Assembly (NCBI GenBank): GCA_964200075.2
Contig: CAXNAA020000066.1
Coordinates: 1 to 30,224, forward strand
Source of the DNA: Sphacelaria rigidula
Taxonomy: Eukaryota; Phaeophyceae; Sphacelariales
DNA: 30,224 nt
Direction: 5' to 3'
Positions 1 to 9,500 of the stretch are shown in pieces. Position numbers and translations under genes: made by a program. The notes under the pieces are model-generated. The model was not told where the DNA came from. It was given only the letters and a program-made list of their open reading frames with translations, and did not search any database. Position 1 is the stretch's first letter. Each line of letters opens with the position of its first letter.

Positions 1-22
1 CGGAACGGCTTTTAATGTGAAG

Positions 23-59
<37 letters not shown>

Positions 60-514
60 CGACTGTGAACATTACCATGCCATGCTCTCGACATCAAATA
101 ACGCTCTTGCGCTGCACCTCCCCATCTAACGGTGCAGACAGTAGACCTTTTTGTAGGCGGAAGCGGAACCTTTTCCCTCTGCTGCAGCAAAGGGAAGGTG
201 AGGTTTGAGCCCGATCGTCTTATACTGATGAGTTTTTGTTGATGTGATCATTTTTTTCGCCATGTTGCTCATAACCTCTAAGCGTGTGAGACCCGTGGCA
301 TTCATACCTGCGGCACTGCTGCCTATAGACCTCTGTCACTCGAGATCACACAACTGTGTGGACCCCTCCCATCATGGGCACATAGACTTCAGCAGCTTTA
401 CTTATTCATGTATTAACCCTCAGCTGTTCACAGTATAAGAGAACAGGACCATAAGCTATCTCCACCGGAGTGGAAAAACCAACGCTACACATCATGGAGG
501 TGACCACTCACAGA
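1..514. other. Left edge, no gene recognised
   Basis: No reading frame here resembles a protein I know. A perfect (AAC)n microsatellite occupies about 23-60. Because prfB runs leftward and its 3' half is missing from the window, this stretch may be intron of that gene, but that is inference. Confidence 0.5.
23..60. repeat. (AAC)n microsatellite
   Basis: About twelve uninterrupted ACA/AAC trinucleotides. The poly-Thr reading frame across it is an artefact of the repeat. Confidence 0.9.
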
Positions 515-623
515 GTCCACCGATCAGACCCGCAGACCCGCGATCCCTCAACCAGCCGTGAACGCCTACTAATTGTTCCACCTAGATAATGTTCTTAACC
601 TAGGTAACAGTGGTGGCTAGAGT
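515..623. repeat. 109-bp direct repeat, left copy
   Basis: Begins GTCCACCGATCAGACCCGC and ends GTGGTGGCTAGAGT. It matches 4553-4661 over the same length of 109 bp without indels, at roughly 85% identity by eye. Homology stops sharply at both ends. It flanks one side of a decayed coding region and so could be a terminal repeat of a mobile element. I see no target-site duplication outside the pair. Confidence 0.8.
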
Positions 624-2264
624 CTACAGCACCCCCAAAGGTCTTTTCAGTACCGACCACTTGTCAAATTAGAGCTTGACAAACTCAGACACCATTGTTG
701 CCTGGTACTACCGTCGTTTACCGCATAGAAAAGTAATCCCCGACCCTGTTTTCGATAACAGCTCCATACAGGCTTGCCCCATTTCCGAACAACTCGCAAG
801 ATATCCAGAAACAGTCCACCACGAACACGCAATTCGCGCTACTTGCACCACTCCGAGTTACAAAGCGATAACTAGCGCCAAATTATCAAATATTTTCCCA
901 AAACAAGTATCTTGACTCCACATCGGCAGCCAAAACCTGAAACGTCAGTGAACGTCAATTTCCAAACGCATTCTTGACTAATCGTCTCGCTCATCCGAGA
1001 CAGGGTACTTTCAATACACAAAAAGCACTCTTGGGACGTTCAACACCTGCGCAACGTAGTGCAACAGCCAAACAGTACATCATCCCCAAGCTAGTATGAA
1101 AAAAGAATCCAACATGTCTAAAACGCACCTTGCCTCTTGCTTGTTCAACTGCGCCAAAACGAGTGCACCGCACGCCTCTCCGTCGTAAAAGCTTCAAAGC
1201 TTCATCTCGCCAATCAATCCATTAAGACAATCAAAGGAAAGCCATGACTCATTCTGCTACGCGTACTTAAGCCATGCATACCAATCCAACAACGGCAAAC
1301 GGAACTCGACCTCCGCCATCATTGATCACCCGTAGTGATCTCTTTCTCGAACTCAAGTTATCGAGCACCCCAGAAACCTCTCAGATATACCTCAGTCGGA
1401 TTCTGGACCGTCATATCCCATCCGGGTATCAGCCGAAATGTACAAAGAATGAGTTTCTCAACACTCTTGCAGCCCATATGCACCGCTTCTTTCGCAAAAA
1501 TGGGCACACCACTAACATGCTCCTTCTGAAAGAAGCGAGAGACCTTCCACGTGCTTGACTTAACACGTGACAATCCATAAAAACGTACGACCATCAAAAA
1601 TCATTGATGCATGCACGCATAATTTCTTTATCTTCAACCGCCGAAAACACTCATGTTACGCCTGCTCACATACAAACCTACCCATTTCGTAGTTTCCGCT
1701 CATTTTCGCGCCAACAGCAGCGATTCCCATCTCCTACAGTCAGTACATGCATATCGCACAAAGATAATTCCACTGTGTTCCTGCGCGAACAAGATTATCC
1801 TAGCTTCACTTCATTCAGCATACAGCAGTATGTTGAAAACTGCCTCACCCTGACTCTTCACCAGACACCAATCACATCTGTAAAATTCGAGCGACAAACT
1901 CACACATGCATGCCAATGTTTCATCCAACACATGCAATGCCATCTTCTCAGCCGAAACCACCACGTATTATGCGTGCTAACCAGAGTAGCATAACACAGG
2001 GTTACGAAACCCTTCGCGTGTACGCCGGCAGTTCCCCGAGCAAACGCAATACAATCACACTCGCTCTGCCGGCATGCTTCATGCGCAAGCAGCGGCACAA
2101 ACATGACCAGAAACCACACCACAACAACCTACAATCGTCCACAAAACGATTCAGGAGTACCAGTTATAATGTGTTTCCTCATTCTCAACAAGCACTCAAT
2201 CATACCGGCACTTTATCCTCAACATCACCCAACCTGGCGCTCACCACAACATCAACCGCCTCAG
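624..2264. other. Interior of candidate element, strand-skewed, no gene assigned
   Basis: The plus strand is rich in C and A and poor in G, so plus-strand frames stay open for long stretches (for example 1604-2452) with Thr/His/Ser/Gln-rich, low-complexity translation. No domain is recognisable on either strand. The composition continues that of the decayed minus-strand frame to its right, so this may be its more degraded 3' part. Confidence 0.35.
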
Positions 2265-2762
2265 TTAACGCCTCACTTGTAGTCCTCCAGTCCGCTCCTG
2301 AGAAACAACAGTGCTCGAACTACAACCTTGTGCACACCATAGAGCGGCATTTCCTCGCGAAAACTTGCTCCTTGCACCATCAGTCCAGCTACACCTGGCA
2401 CCCCCACAGTGCCGCTCAGCACGCCACCAAACGGCATATTCGCACCGCCTAAGCAATGCGACAAATCCTCTGCCTCCCACAGATGCTTGCGCATTTACGA
2501 GCGCGCGTTCTCTAGTCGTTTTTTCATAGGAAACGAGAGGCGGAACGGGGGCAGCCGTACAGTCCCGCGCAGTAACACTTCCCGATGGAATCACATCATC
2601 ATCCTCGAGTACCTGACCGGACACCAGCAGAGAAACCTACCCCAATCAACGCCGCCAAACACGCCAAACCTGTCCATGCAAACAGCAATGCATGCGACCA
2701 CTCCAACCCACACAATGCTCGACGTCGCCGTCGGAATTGTGATCGGTAATAGTATCAGAAGC

Positions 2763-3172
2763 CTACAGCTCGCTTTGCGTACCCGCTTCACGCGGGTCGC
2801 ATGCCCCTCCTGCTTCGATCATGCAAGGCGTGTCCACAGCTACCCGCTGCTCCGTCGGCAATTCCGCCAACTCGGCATCCACCTCTCCTTCACGCAGACA
2901 CCTCCGGGGATCATCTGAACCATCTCCCGCCATATCGTTGGCGCAGATAGATTCGCCATGAGCACGGCGAGCCCCAAGCTCAACCTTCTCGCTCGCATTA
3001 CGCGAAGAACACCCCCCAGCAGCTTCGAGCATGCGAGGCGTGCTATCAGCTACACGCTCCTCCGGCGGTAATTCCGCTGACGAGGCATTCACCTTTCCTT
3101 CAAGCAGACACCCCTGCGGATCGTCTGAACGATCTCCCGCCATGTCACTGGCGCAGAGATGTTCACCTTTTT
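2763..3172 (-). repeat. Two tandem ~210-bp (70-codon) units
   Basis: The same landmark (CTTCGATCATGCAAGGCGTG / CTTCGAGCATGCGAGGCGTG) occurs at 2813 and 3023, a spacing of 210 bp. On the minus strand the units translate in one frame as acidic repeats starting CASDMAGDR and CANDMAGDG and ending PRMLEAAGG / PCMIEAGGA. Spacing in whole codons and amino-acid conservation suggest duplication while the frame was coding. Confidence 0.75.
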
Positions 3173-3234
3173 CAACCGCAGTACCAGCGGCTGCCAAATC
3201 AGCACCGACTGCTGTACTCTCACCGTTCTTGCTA

Positions 3235-3665
3235 CCTTGTGTGTCTCTTCGGACAGACATATGCTTCTTCGCGCCCTTCAAAGTAGCCCCTCGTTGTTGC
3301 TCCAGCCGCGACGTCCGAATACTGCACGCTCAGCAGCCGCACTGTTGTGCCTGTCCCCTCGAACAGGCGTATGCTGTGTCGCCTTCTTGCCCGTCAAAGG
3401 GCAGGCAGCTGCCCCGCGTTGTTACTTCCGACGCGGACGAGCTCGTAGTACTTCACCTTTAGCGGGCGAATTGTTGCGCCTGTCCCCACGGACAGGAACG
3501 TGCTGTGTCATTTTCGCTGCCCTAAGAGTGCAGGGAGCTGCCCCGCATCGTTGCCTCAAACGCGCGGGTGTTCGAACCGCTGCACCCTCCACGGGCGCAC
3601 TGTCTTGTCTATCCCCTCCGACAGACACATGCTGTGTGACCATTTCGACCGTCTCATTGTCGTGC
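3235..3665 (-). repeat. About four tandem ~126-bp (42-codon) units
   Basis: Minus-strand units carry the related cores QHVSVGGDRQDS, QHVPVRGDRRNN, QHTPVRGDRHNS and KHMSVRRDTQGS at about 126-bp spacing. They adjoin the 70-codon units. The first three share a frame apart from a stop; the fourth is in a frame shifted by one base. Confidence 0.7.
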
Positions 3666-4552
3666 ACCACACTCAACTACGCATGAGAAGCATACTTGCG
3701 CAATGCAACGAGCAATTTCTCGTGCCCAACATCATTCGCGCCGTTGAAAAACGGGTCACACAGACAGTCCTTAATATGTGCGGGCATGAGGTCAGAGACT
3801 GCTGGCTCCTGGAGAGCGTTCCAGCCTGCCTGGCGCGCATACGCTGCGCGCACCTCAGGAACGTAGTCCTCGTACTGCCCCAAAAACTGGGCAGATTTCT
3901 CACTCGAACACTGGCGACCGTAGTATGGCATGTCCAGAAATCATACACGGACAGCGCGACCCTCAAGAACAACATATTGTTGCGGCACACGGACAACATG
4001 ACCATCCACTGCGATATACTCCTTTACCTCGTACATTATGGTCAGCAATACAGCAGTCCAAACAGTTTTCTCTTTAAAACCGAGTTTGTCTCCCAATCAG
4101 AGGAACAACTACCCTTCCCTTACACCAAGACGCACTGTGCCACCATACAACGACTACCACAACGCCTCTCTCTCACGGTTCTCACCACGTCTCGAAGTCC
4201 TCAGATCCTCCTCTTGACTGTACCTGACCAAGCTTGGACCAGCCAATCCTCGCTGGCTTCACCAGGCAGTAATTGCGCCGCTTTTTTCGGATCGCCTACG
4301 GGCTCGCCAGCTGTCGATCCACCCCCCCCGCGCCCGACGCACGAGAGATCCCACAGCCCGCCCTAGCACTGCCTCAGAACCTCCTCGGCCCTGCTTCTCC
4401 AGCCCCCTGTCGACGTAGACACGCCGTGAGCTGGTCCTGTTTGCTTGTTTGCTGCAAACTGATCAGGCCTGCAGGCTTCGTCCTGTCTTGACGTGTCAGC
4501 TGCTTTCCAGCGGACCCATCGTCATATAACTGGCGGACCTAGTAGACGTTTA

Positions 4553-4661
4553 GTCCACCAATCAGACCCGCAGATCCGCGATCCATCAAGCAGCCGTAAA
4601 CGCCTACTAATTGCTCTACACACATCATGTCCCTAACCTAGGTAACAATGGTGGCTAGAGT
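4553..4661. repeat. 109-bp direct repeat, right copy
   Basis: Right partner of 515-623, in the same orientation, beginning GTCCACCAATCAGACCCGC and ending ATGGTGGCTAGAGT. Flanking bases differ from those of the left copy. Confidence 0.8.
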
Positions 4662-5792
4662 ATGCATGCCACGCACGTCAGCCGTGGCTTACCACTAGTT
4701 ACTATTACTAATATTTTTGATATTGTGATTATGACCTCTGCATGACCCAACCCGCTCACTAATAACTCCGGGCAAGTCAACCCGGACCGTCATCCCGGAC
4801 CTGTCACCATGAAATCGTCATCCTCCAATCCCATGTCTGGGCTCGTCATACTCCTCGTCTGGGAGGCACCCAGTCCGGCTGCCCCCCACTCGGGCACTCT
4901 GAGTTCCAACCCTGTACCTTGCCTTGCAAAACCCGACCTGACCAAGTCCACGTCGCCTCTCTACACGCTCCGTACCATTTTACCGAGTGAGGAGCTACAA
5001 CCTACACACACCCACCTCTGGGTTAGATAAGTCACGCCCGCCGTCCGCAGATCTTTGTCTTGCATTATTTTTATATCATCATTATCATCATCATCGGCAC
5101 CACTACTGCTTTCGTCACCATCGCCATCATCATTGTTTTTCCCATTATTTCTGCACATTAGCCCGATCTCTCGAACCCGTGGTCACAGACGTAGGCTCGC
5201 CATTCCGTTATCGTCCCTGCCTTTCCTTATATGAGACAGAAGCGACCATTGAGCGGTTTCTTCTGGGGCAACATAAAAATACTCATAACTGATTCTTGTT
5301 TGCAGTTTAAGAAAAAAAAGGGTGGCAATAGGTCAGAGAACTTTCTCGGCTTAACAAAAACACAAGTTACGAGGAGAACTGGTGCTCTGTCGATCGATCA
5401 AATAAGATACGCCTGCCGTACGGCTTCACTTCCTTTTCGTACCTCACCCCAGTCCCACAAGCAAAAATGGAAACGACGAAGTCCATAACAATTCAATCAT
5501 GAATGGACATGCAAAAGCACTACAAGTAGCGCCATCACTCATTCATTATTTGAACCTCTTATTTCGCGTGAGACTCGAGTTGTCATCGCCTCTGTGGGCT
5601 ACCAATAGCCACTATATAAGTTTCAATGTGGGGTTCTTACTCCGGCATCACAATTTCAGCTCGATTTCTCAGATTTTGGAAACTTTGAGGCTCAAGCTTC
5701 CTTCACTGCCAGGTTCTCAAGTGGTAGTGCTACCTGTACACCAGAAAATGAAGCAAATCGTTCGAGGTTATCCTCCATGTGCAAGATAATTA
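4662..5792. other. No gene recognised
   Basis: The only notable content is imperfect CAT/ATC-rich simple sequence around 5073-5136. No prfB exon could be recognised on the minus strand here, and no other coding motif. Probably prfB intron 3 (inference). Confidence 0.45.
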
Positions 5793-6154
5793 GTGTGTGT
5801 TATGTATTGCCATCCTATCTATTCTGGACGCCAGCCTACACCTTTCGGTATATGTGCTTGCCAAAACAGGAGGAAGGCCAACACAGGAGACATTTCTTCT
5901 TTTTTTGTTCTATATTAGTACTCTACCTTTCTTCTGCGGTGCTTGCCTCATTTTTCATCGCGAGAGGGGTTCAGCAGTCCCTTTCCCTCGTCGACTGTGA
6001 AGTCGACTTTTGTGTGCCCACTTCATAGTCGCTCTCCACCGTTGGGCATGATGTGAGAAAAAATCCCAGATCCTGTGACTGTACCGAGATTCGAACCCAC
6101 GATCCAACCGTCAGAAGGTTTCGAGGCTACCAACTGAGCCACAGGGGCGACCGG
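5793..6154 (-). mobile_element. tRNA-derived SINE, copy 1
   Basis: On the minus strand the element starts with a tRNA-like head at 6154-6083. It has an A-box-like TGGCTCAGTTGGTAG and a B-box GGTTCGAATC, with an anticodon arm AACC-TTCTGAC-GGTT whose loop would present CTG. A tRNA-unrelated body of about 280 bp follows, ending in an A/C-rich tail near 5793. The same head and body recur at 10920-11245 in the same orientation, with small indels and many substitutions. Internal Pol III promoter boxes, a tRNA head and dispersed diverged copies define a SINE. The acceptor stem is not well paired here, so this is not a functional tRNA gene. Confidence 0.85.
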
Positions 6155-6545
6155 CTCATTGATGTACGTCTTGAATGCAACGAAGAGGCACCCGAAAAAG
6201 AAAAAAGAACACAGTATTTCGGGCCTAACAATCTTAGCAGGATGCAGCTCACCCTTCATGCGGCTCGCCAAACACATCACGGCGCTTCGCGCTTGGTGAT
6301 GGCGAGCCTGGTCCGGCAAAAACCCGGCGCGTACGCATCCCCGCGCCATAGGGATGCGAGGTCAATAGCCTTATGACTACGACGTGCAGAATCACGAGTA
6401 CATCACCCCCTTTTCCAGCGAGCGTGCAAAAAGCCAACGGCACGCAAGATATCCATCGAGTTTCTCGGATACAAAAGCTCTACACATCGGGCTGCATGGC
6501 CGAGCTTTTTCTACTCACCGTCAATTGGATAATAAATGACCGTAC
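6155..6545. other. prfB intron 3, part
   Basis: Starts on the minus strand with the donor GTACGG at 6545. No further exon was recognised. It contains low-complexity sequence only, next to the SINE. Confidence 0.5.
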
Positions 6546-9500
6546 CTCTTCGTCCACAATCCTGTATTTGAACCCTCGTCGATCGAAGAACCGCAGGTAC
6601 ATTCGCTGCAGCATTTGCGCCCAATCCATGGCGTCCACCCCGCCCGCGCCCGCCATTATGGTCAGCCTGCACCCGCAATTGTCGTACTTGCCCGAGAATA
6701 GCTGCTCCAGTTCCCAGCCATCCAAATCCCTCTGGAGGAGTTGCACCGCCTGTCTGGGGCGTTTTTTTTCCATTGGAAGACGGACATGACGAAAAACATG
6801 AGCATGAGTTGTGATGGCGAGCCGCGAGGGTGTTGTTTTTTTTACATATTAGATGATACTTTCTACGATAGCCCCCCCCCCCCAAAAAAAAAAAAAAAGT
6901 GGCTGGTTTGGGGAGGCAAAATCTCTAGACTTGAATCGAAATGAAAAACGCTGAGCACAACGAGCAGCTGGGAATTCCCACGCTTGGGTTCGTTTTTGCC
7001 AATGTCGCCCATACGAGGCGCTTCATCCAACCTGAAACCAAACATCAGTGGTGTATAACCATTTTCTCCTCGACAGTTTTGGGCTGTTTTGTGGGGGGGG
7101 TATAGTAGAAAGAATCAGATAGCCAGCTTCTTCATCTTGTTTTGGGGGGGGAGATGCTGGTTGATCCCTTGCGACCACGGAGTCATTCGTCCTCAACGAT
7201 GGGGAAGGGAGGGGCTGAGAATATTTTGAGAGAGAGAGAAGAAGAAGAGGTTCACTGAAACTTCATTTGCTCATCCCCAATCACATGCCCTGGGACCACC
7301 GGCCAACTAATATTCGGTACTTGGATTTGTACTCATCTCTGCAGTCCGCCGGCCTCATCTAGCCGGGAAGAGGGAGCAAAGCCGGGACGTTCAGCAATGA
7401 TGCGGTTGGATGGCGCAAGACATATAGTGATGAACTTAGCGTTTTTGAGTATTGCATATCTACTCAGTCAGTCGAAACTCCAGTGCATCCCGTTGTAGTA
7501 TGACACATCATTTCCCCCTTCTTCCCTGGGAGGTGGTCCGCGTGACCCGCGGCGGACCCTGTGACACCGGTAAGTTCAATGCGTCGTACTCACTGCCGGA
7601 TACCACCGATCGCAGAGGGCACTGTAGCTACAATAAGACTCCCGGAGCGCGCGATGAATTTTTGGCTCGCCGTAATTATCACTTTACAGACACCCGATCA
7701 ATTTCAAGGTTAAATCCCTCCTGCAGGGGGGATCAACTTTTGCTTGCACCACGACAGTAAAGTATAGCTCATTACAGTACCCCTACCCCTACCGTATACG
7801 GGTCGCTGTGCTCTTGTAGAGACAGCAAGAGTCAGTGCCGCTACCGTAAACGCCCTAAAATAGTGTGTCCCACTACTGAAGAGCGGGCCAGAAAAAAAAA
7901 CGCCGAAAAATCACCGCTTGCTTGCACCGAACCATAAAAAAGTATCATCTTCGAAAAAAACAACAATCACTCGTTCAAACAGTAGTTTGACCCACTTCGG
8001 CTACAACCTATCCACGGTGGGTATTACTTGATTTAGGTGTGAACACCGAAATTTGGATCTTTGGTGGGGCTGACAGTCCCCGAGTGGTCGTAGGGTGTAC
8101 AGAACGCATTTTTGTTTATATCGGCGCCTGCCGTCTTGAGGTCTGCCAACCCGCACCTTGCCTAGGAACCCATTGCACCCCCCTCGCCCGAGGGTTCTTC
8201 GTATGCCTTGGTCGGGGTTACGGTTAGGGTTAGCGATATTTTCTAATGTGTCCACCACGGACACGATGGTGTAGAACAGGTACAAGCTCACCTCCGTTTC
8301 GACCGCGGGACGAGTTATCACGTGTGGAGCTGTCTAGATGCGCAACAGATGCGAACCGCTTCACAGCATTGACACACCCGGCTGAGGGATGAGCAAAAAA
8401 GCGAACACTCCCACACGTCACGATAATACTTGCGAGTCCGCAGGCAATTATGATTTCCTTGCGTTTCCCCGTACTGTAGAAAAAGAATAAGACGCTCCAT
8501 ACCACCACTGGGTAATGACTTTTTTAGACCCGAAGGCTCATCATCCGGGGGTGGCATTTAGGGGGTGTACTCATGATCATGCTTGCCATAGTCATCAGAC
8601 CATTGAGGCATTTAGGGGGTGGTGTAATCCGTACCCTGGAACAGTACTGTAGGTACTAATGCGATGCACAAAAGCACCGAAACCTAATCACCTGGGGGTA
8701 CTAGTATCTACGATGAGTCATATTTTACTCGGTATCTCTAATGCAAAAATTGCATTACCAATGTTGTATTCATCACAGCTTCACCCTTTTCCCATCCCTC
8801 GAGACGCGTCCGTGGTCTCAAGGCATCATCAGCTCATCATCTCACCCCCGAGTAGCACACGCCTCCTTACATTTCGGTGTGTATCGCAGATAGGATCAGC
8901 ACCCCGCACCGCGTCGACTCTCTGACAACTACGCGTTTCTTGGATACTGATGACCCCGCTGTTCCAATAACGACGCGCATCAAATATATTCTCGACAGCA
9001 ACAACCAACGATGAATGCAAAGTGCCCGAGTGTAAGCCCTTAATCTTCGCTCGTAGCAGGCTTGCTTGGTCGTATGTTACTGTACCGGCTAAGACCACTA
9101 GCGTGCGGCGGTAGCGGAAGTCATCTATTTGATTGGTTGTCGCACATGAGCTGACCCCCAAGGAATTCAGGCGTGGACGCAAGGTAGATGTGCCCAAGGT
9201 AAGCAAAATGGGAACACTCGCTAAAGGGACACTCTAGAAAAAGCGGAAATATAAAGGTAGAAATAAAGGACGAGGAGGGTCAACTAACTGACGGAACGAA
9301 AAATCTTGAGTACTACAACAAAACGGGGGGAAACTGGGAGGAAGGAAGGAAGGAAGGAAGGGAGAAAACCGAGGGAAAACGTCATGATGCATCTAGTACT
9401 GGTCCCGATATAATATTGAAAAAAACAAGAAATGGTCGGCGCTCGCCGCATGGTTTCAGATAGGGAGGCCATACAAGAACAAAACAAAAACGGACATATG

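Larger units (their letters stand above)
2265..4330 (-). pseudogene. Decayed minus-strand ORF with two kinds of tandem protein repeat
   Basis: Reading leftward, protein-like sequence is interrupted by in-frame stops and shifts. About 4330-4210 reads TAGEPVGDPKKAAQLLPGEA and onward. The frame from about 4095 carries YIAVDGHVV, meets a TGA at 3938-3940, continues through FLDMPYYGR and DPFFNGANDVGHEKLLVAL, then a TAG at 3677-3679, and enters four ~42-residue repeats of the type QHVPVRGDR. A further in-frame stop at about 3430 and a one-base shift near 3282 follow. Next come two ~70-residue acidic repeats (CASDMAGDRSDDP / CANDMAGDGSDDP), then VLEDDDVIPSGSV in the same frame. Balanced charge, aromatic residues and tandem protein repeats argue that minus is the coding strand. 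I do not recognise the family. It could be a Gag-like or accessory protein of the element, or a dead host gene. Confidence 0.5.
515..4661 (-). mobile_element. Candidate decayed element bounded by 109-bp direct repeats
   Basis: Two 109-bp direct repeats, about 4.04 kb apart, bracket a region whose minus strand is a long, damaged reading frame. This is the layout of an LTR-type element read leftward. Against a standard LTR retrotransposon: no reverse transcriptase, integrase or protease motif is recognisable, the repeats are short, no clear tRNA primer-binding site follows 4553, and no target-site duplication is seen. It could be a non-autonomous retroelement, or a decayed gene that happens to lie between two copies of a short dispersed repeat. 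It probably lies within or just downstream of prfB, because the next prfB exon was not found to its right. Confidence 0.4.

Noticed and set aside
1274-1558. 94-codon plus-strand ORF with a protein-like C-terminal half
   Set aside because: Somewhat coding-like, but no family recognised and the overlapping minus frame is equally plausible; not enough to call a gene.
1604-2452. 282-codon plus-strand ORF
   Set aside because: Low-complexity Thr/His/Ser/Gln composition explained by the C/A-rich strand; no domain, no splice context. Kept only as part of the element interior.
3500-4366. 288-codon plus-strand ORF
   Set aside because: It is antisense to the minus-strand relic, in the same codon register; the minus translation has better protein character and the tandem repeats.
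6083-6154. Functional tRNA gene
   Set aside because: tRNA-like boxes are present but the acceptor stem does not pair, and the sequence is the head of a repeated SINE.
8212-8236. Interstitial telomere repeat
   Set aside because: Only about two TTAGGG-like units (GTTACGGTTAGGGTTAGC); too short to be meaningful.
8829-9206. 125-codon minus-strand ORF in prfB intron 2
   Set aside because: Open by length only; no recognised motif, and a prfB exon is not expected here because exons 2 and 3 join without a gap in the protein.
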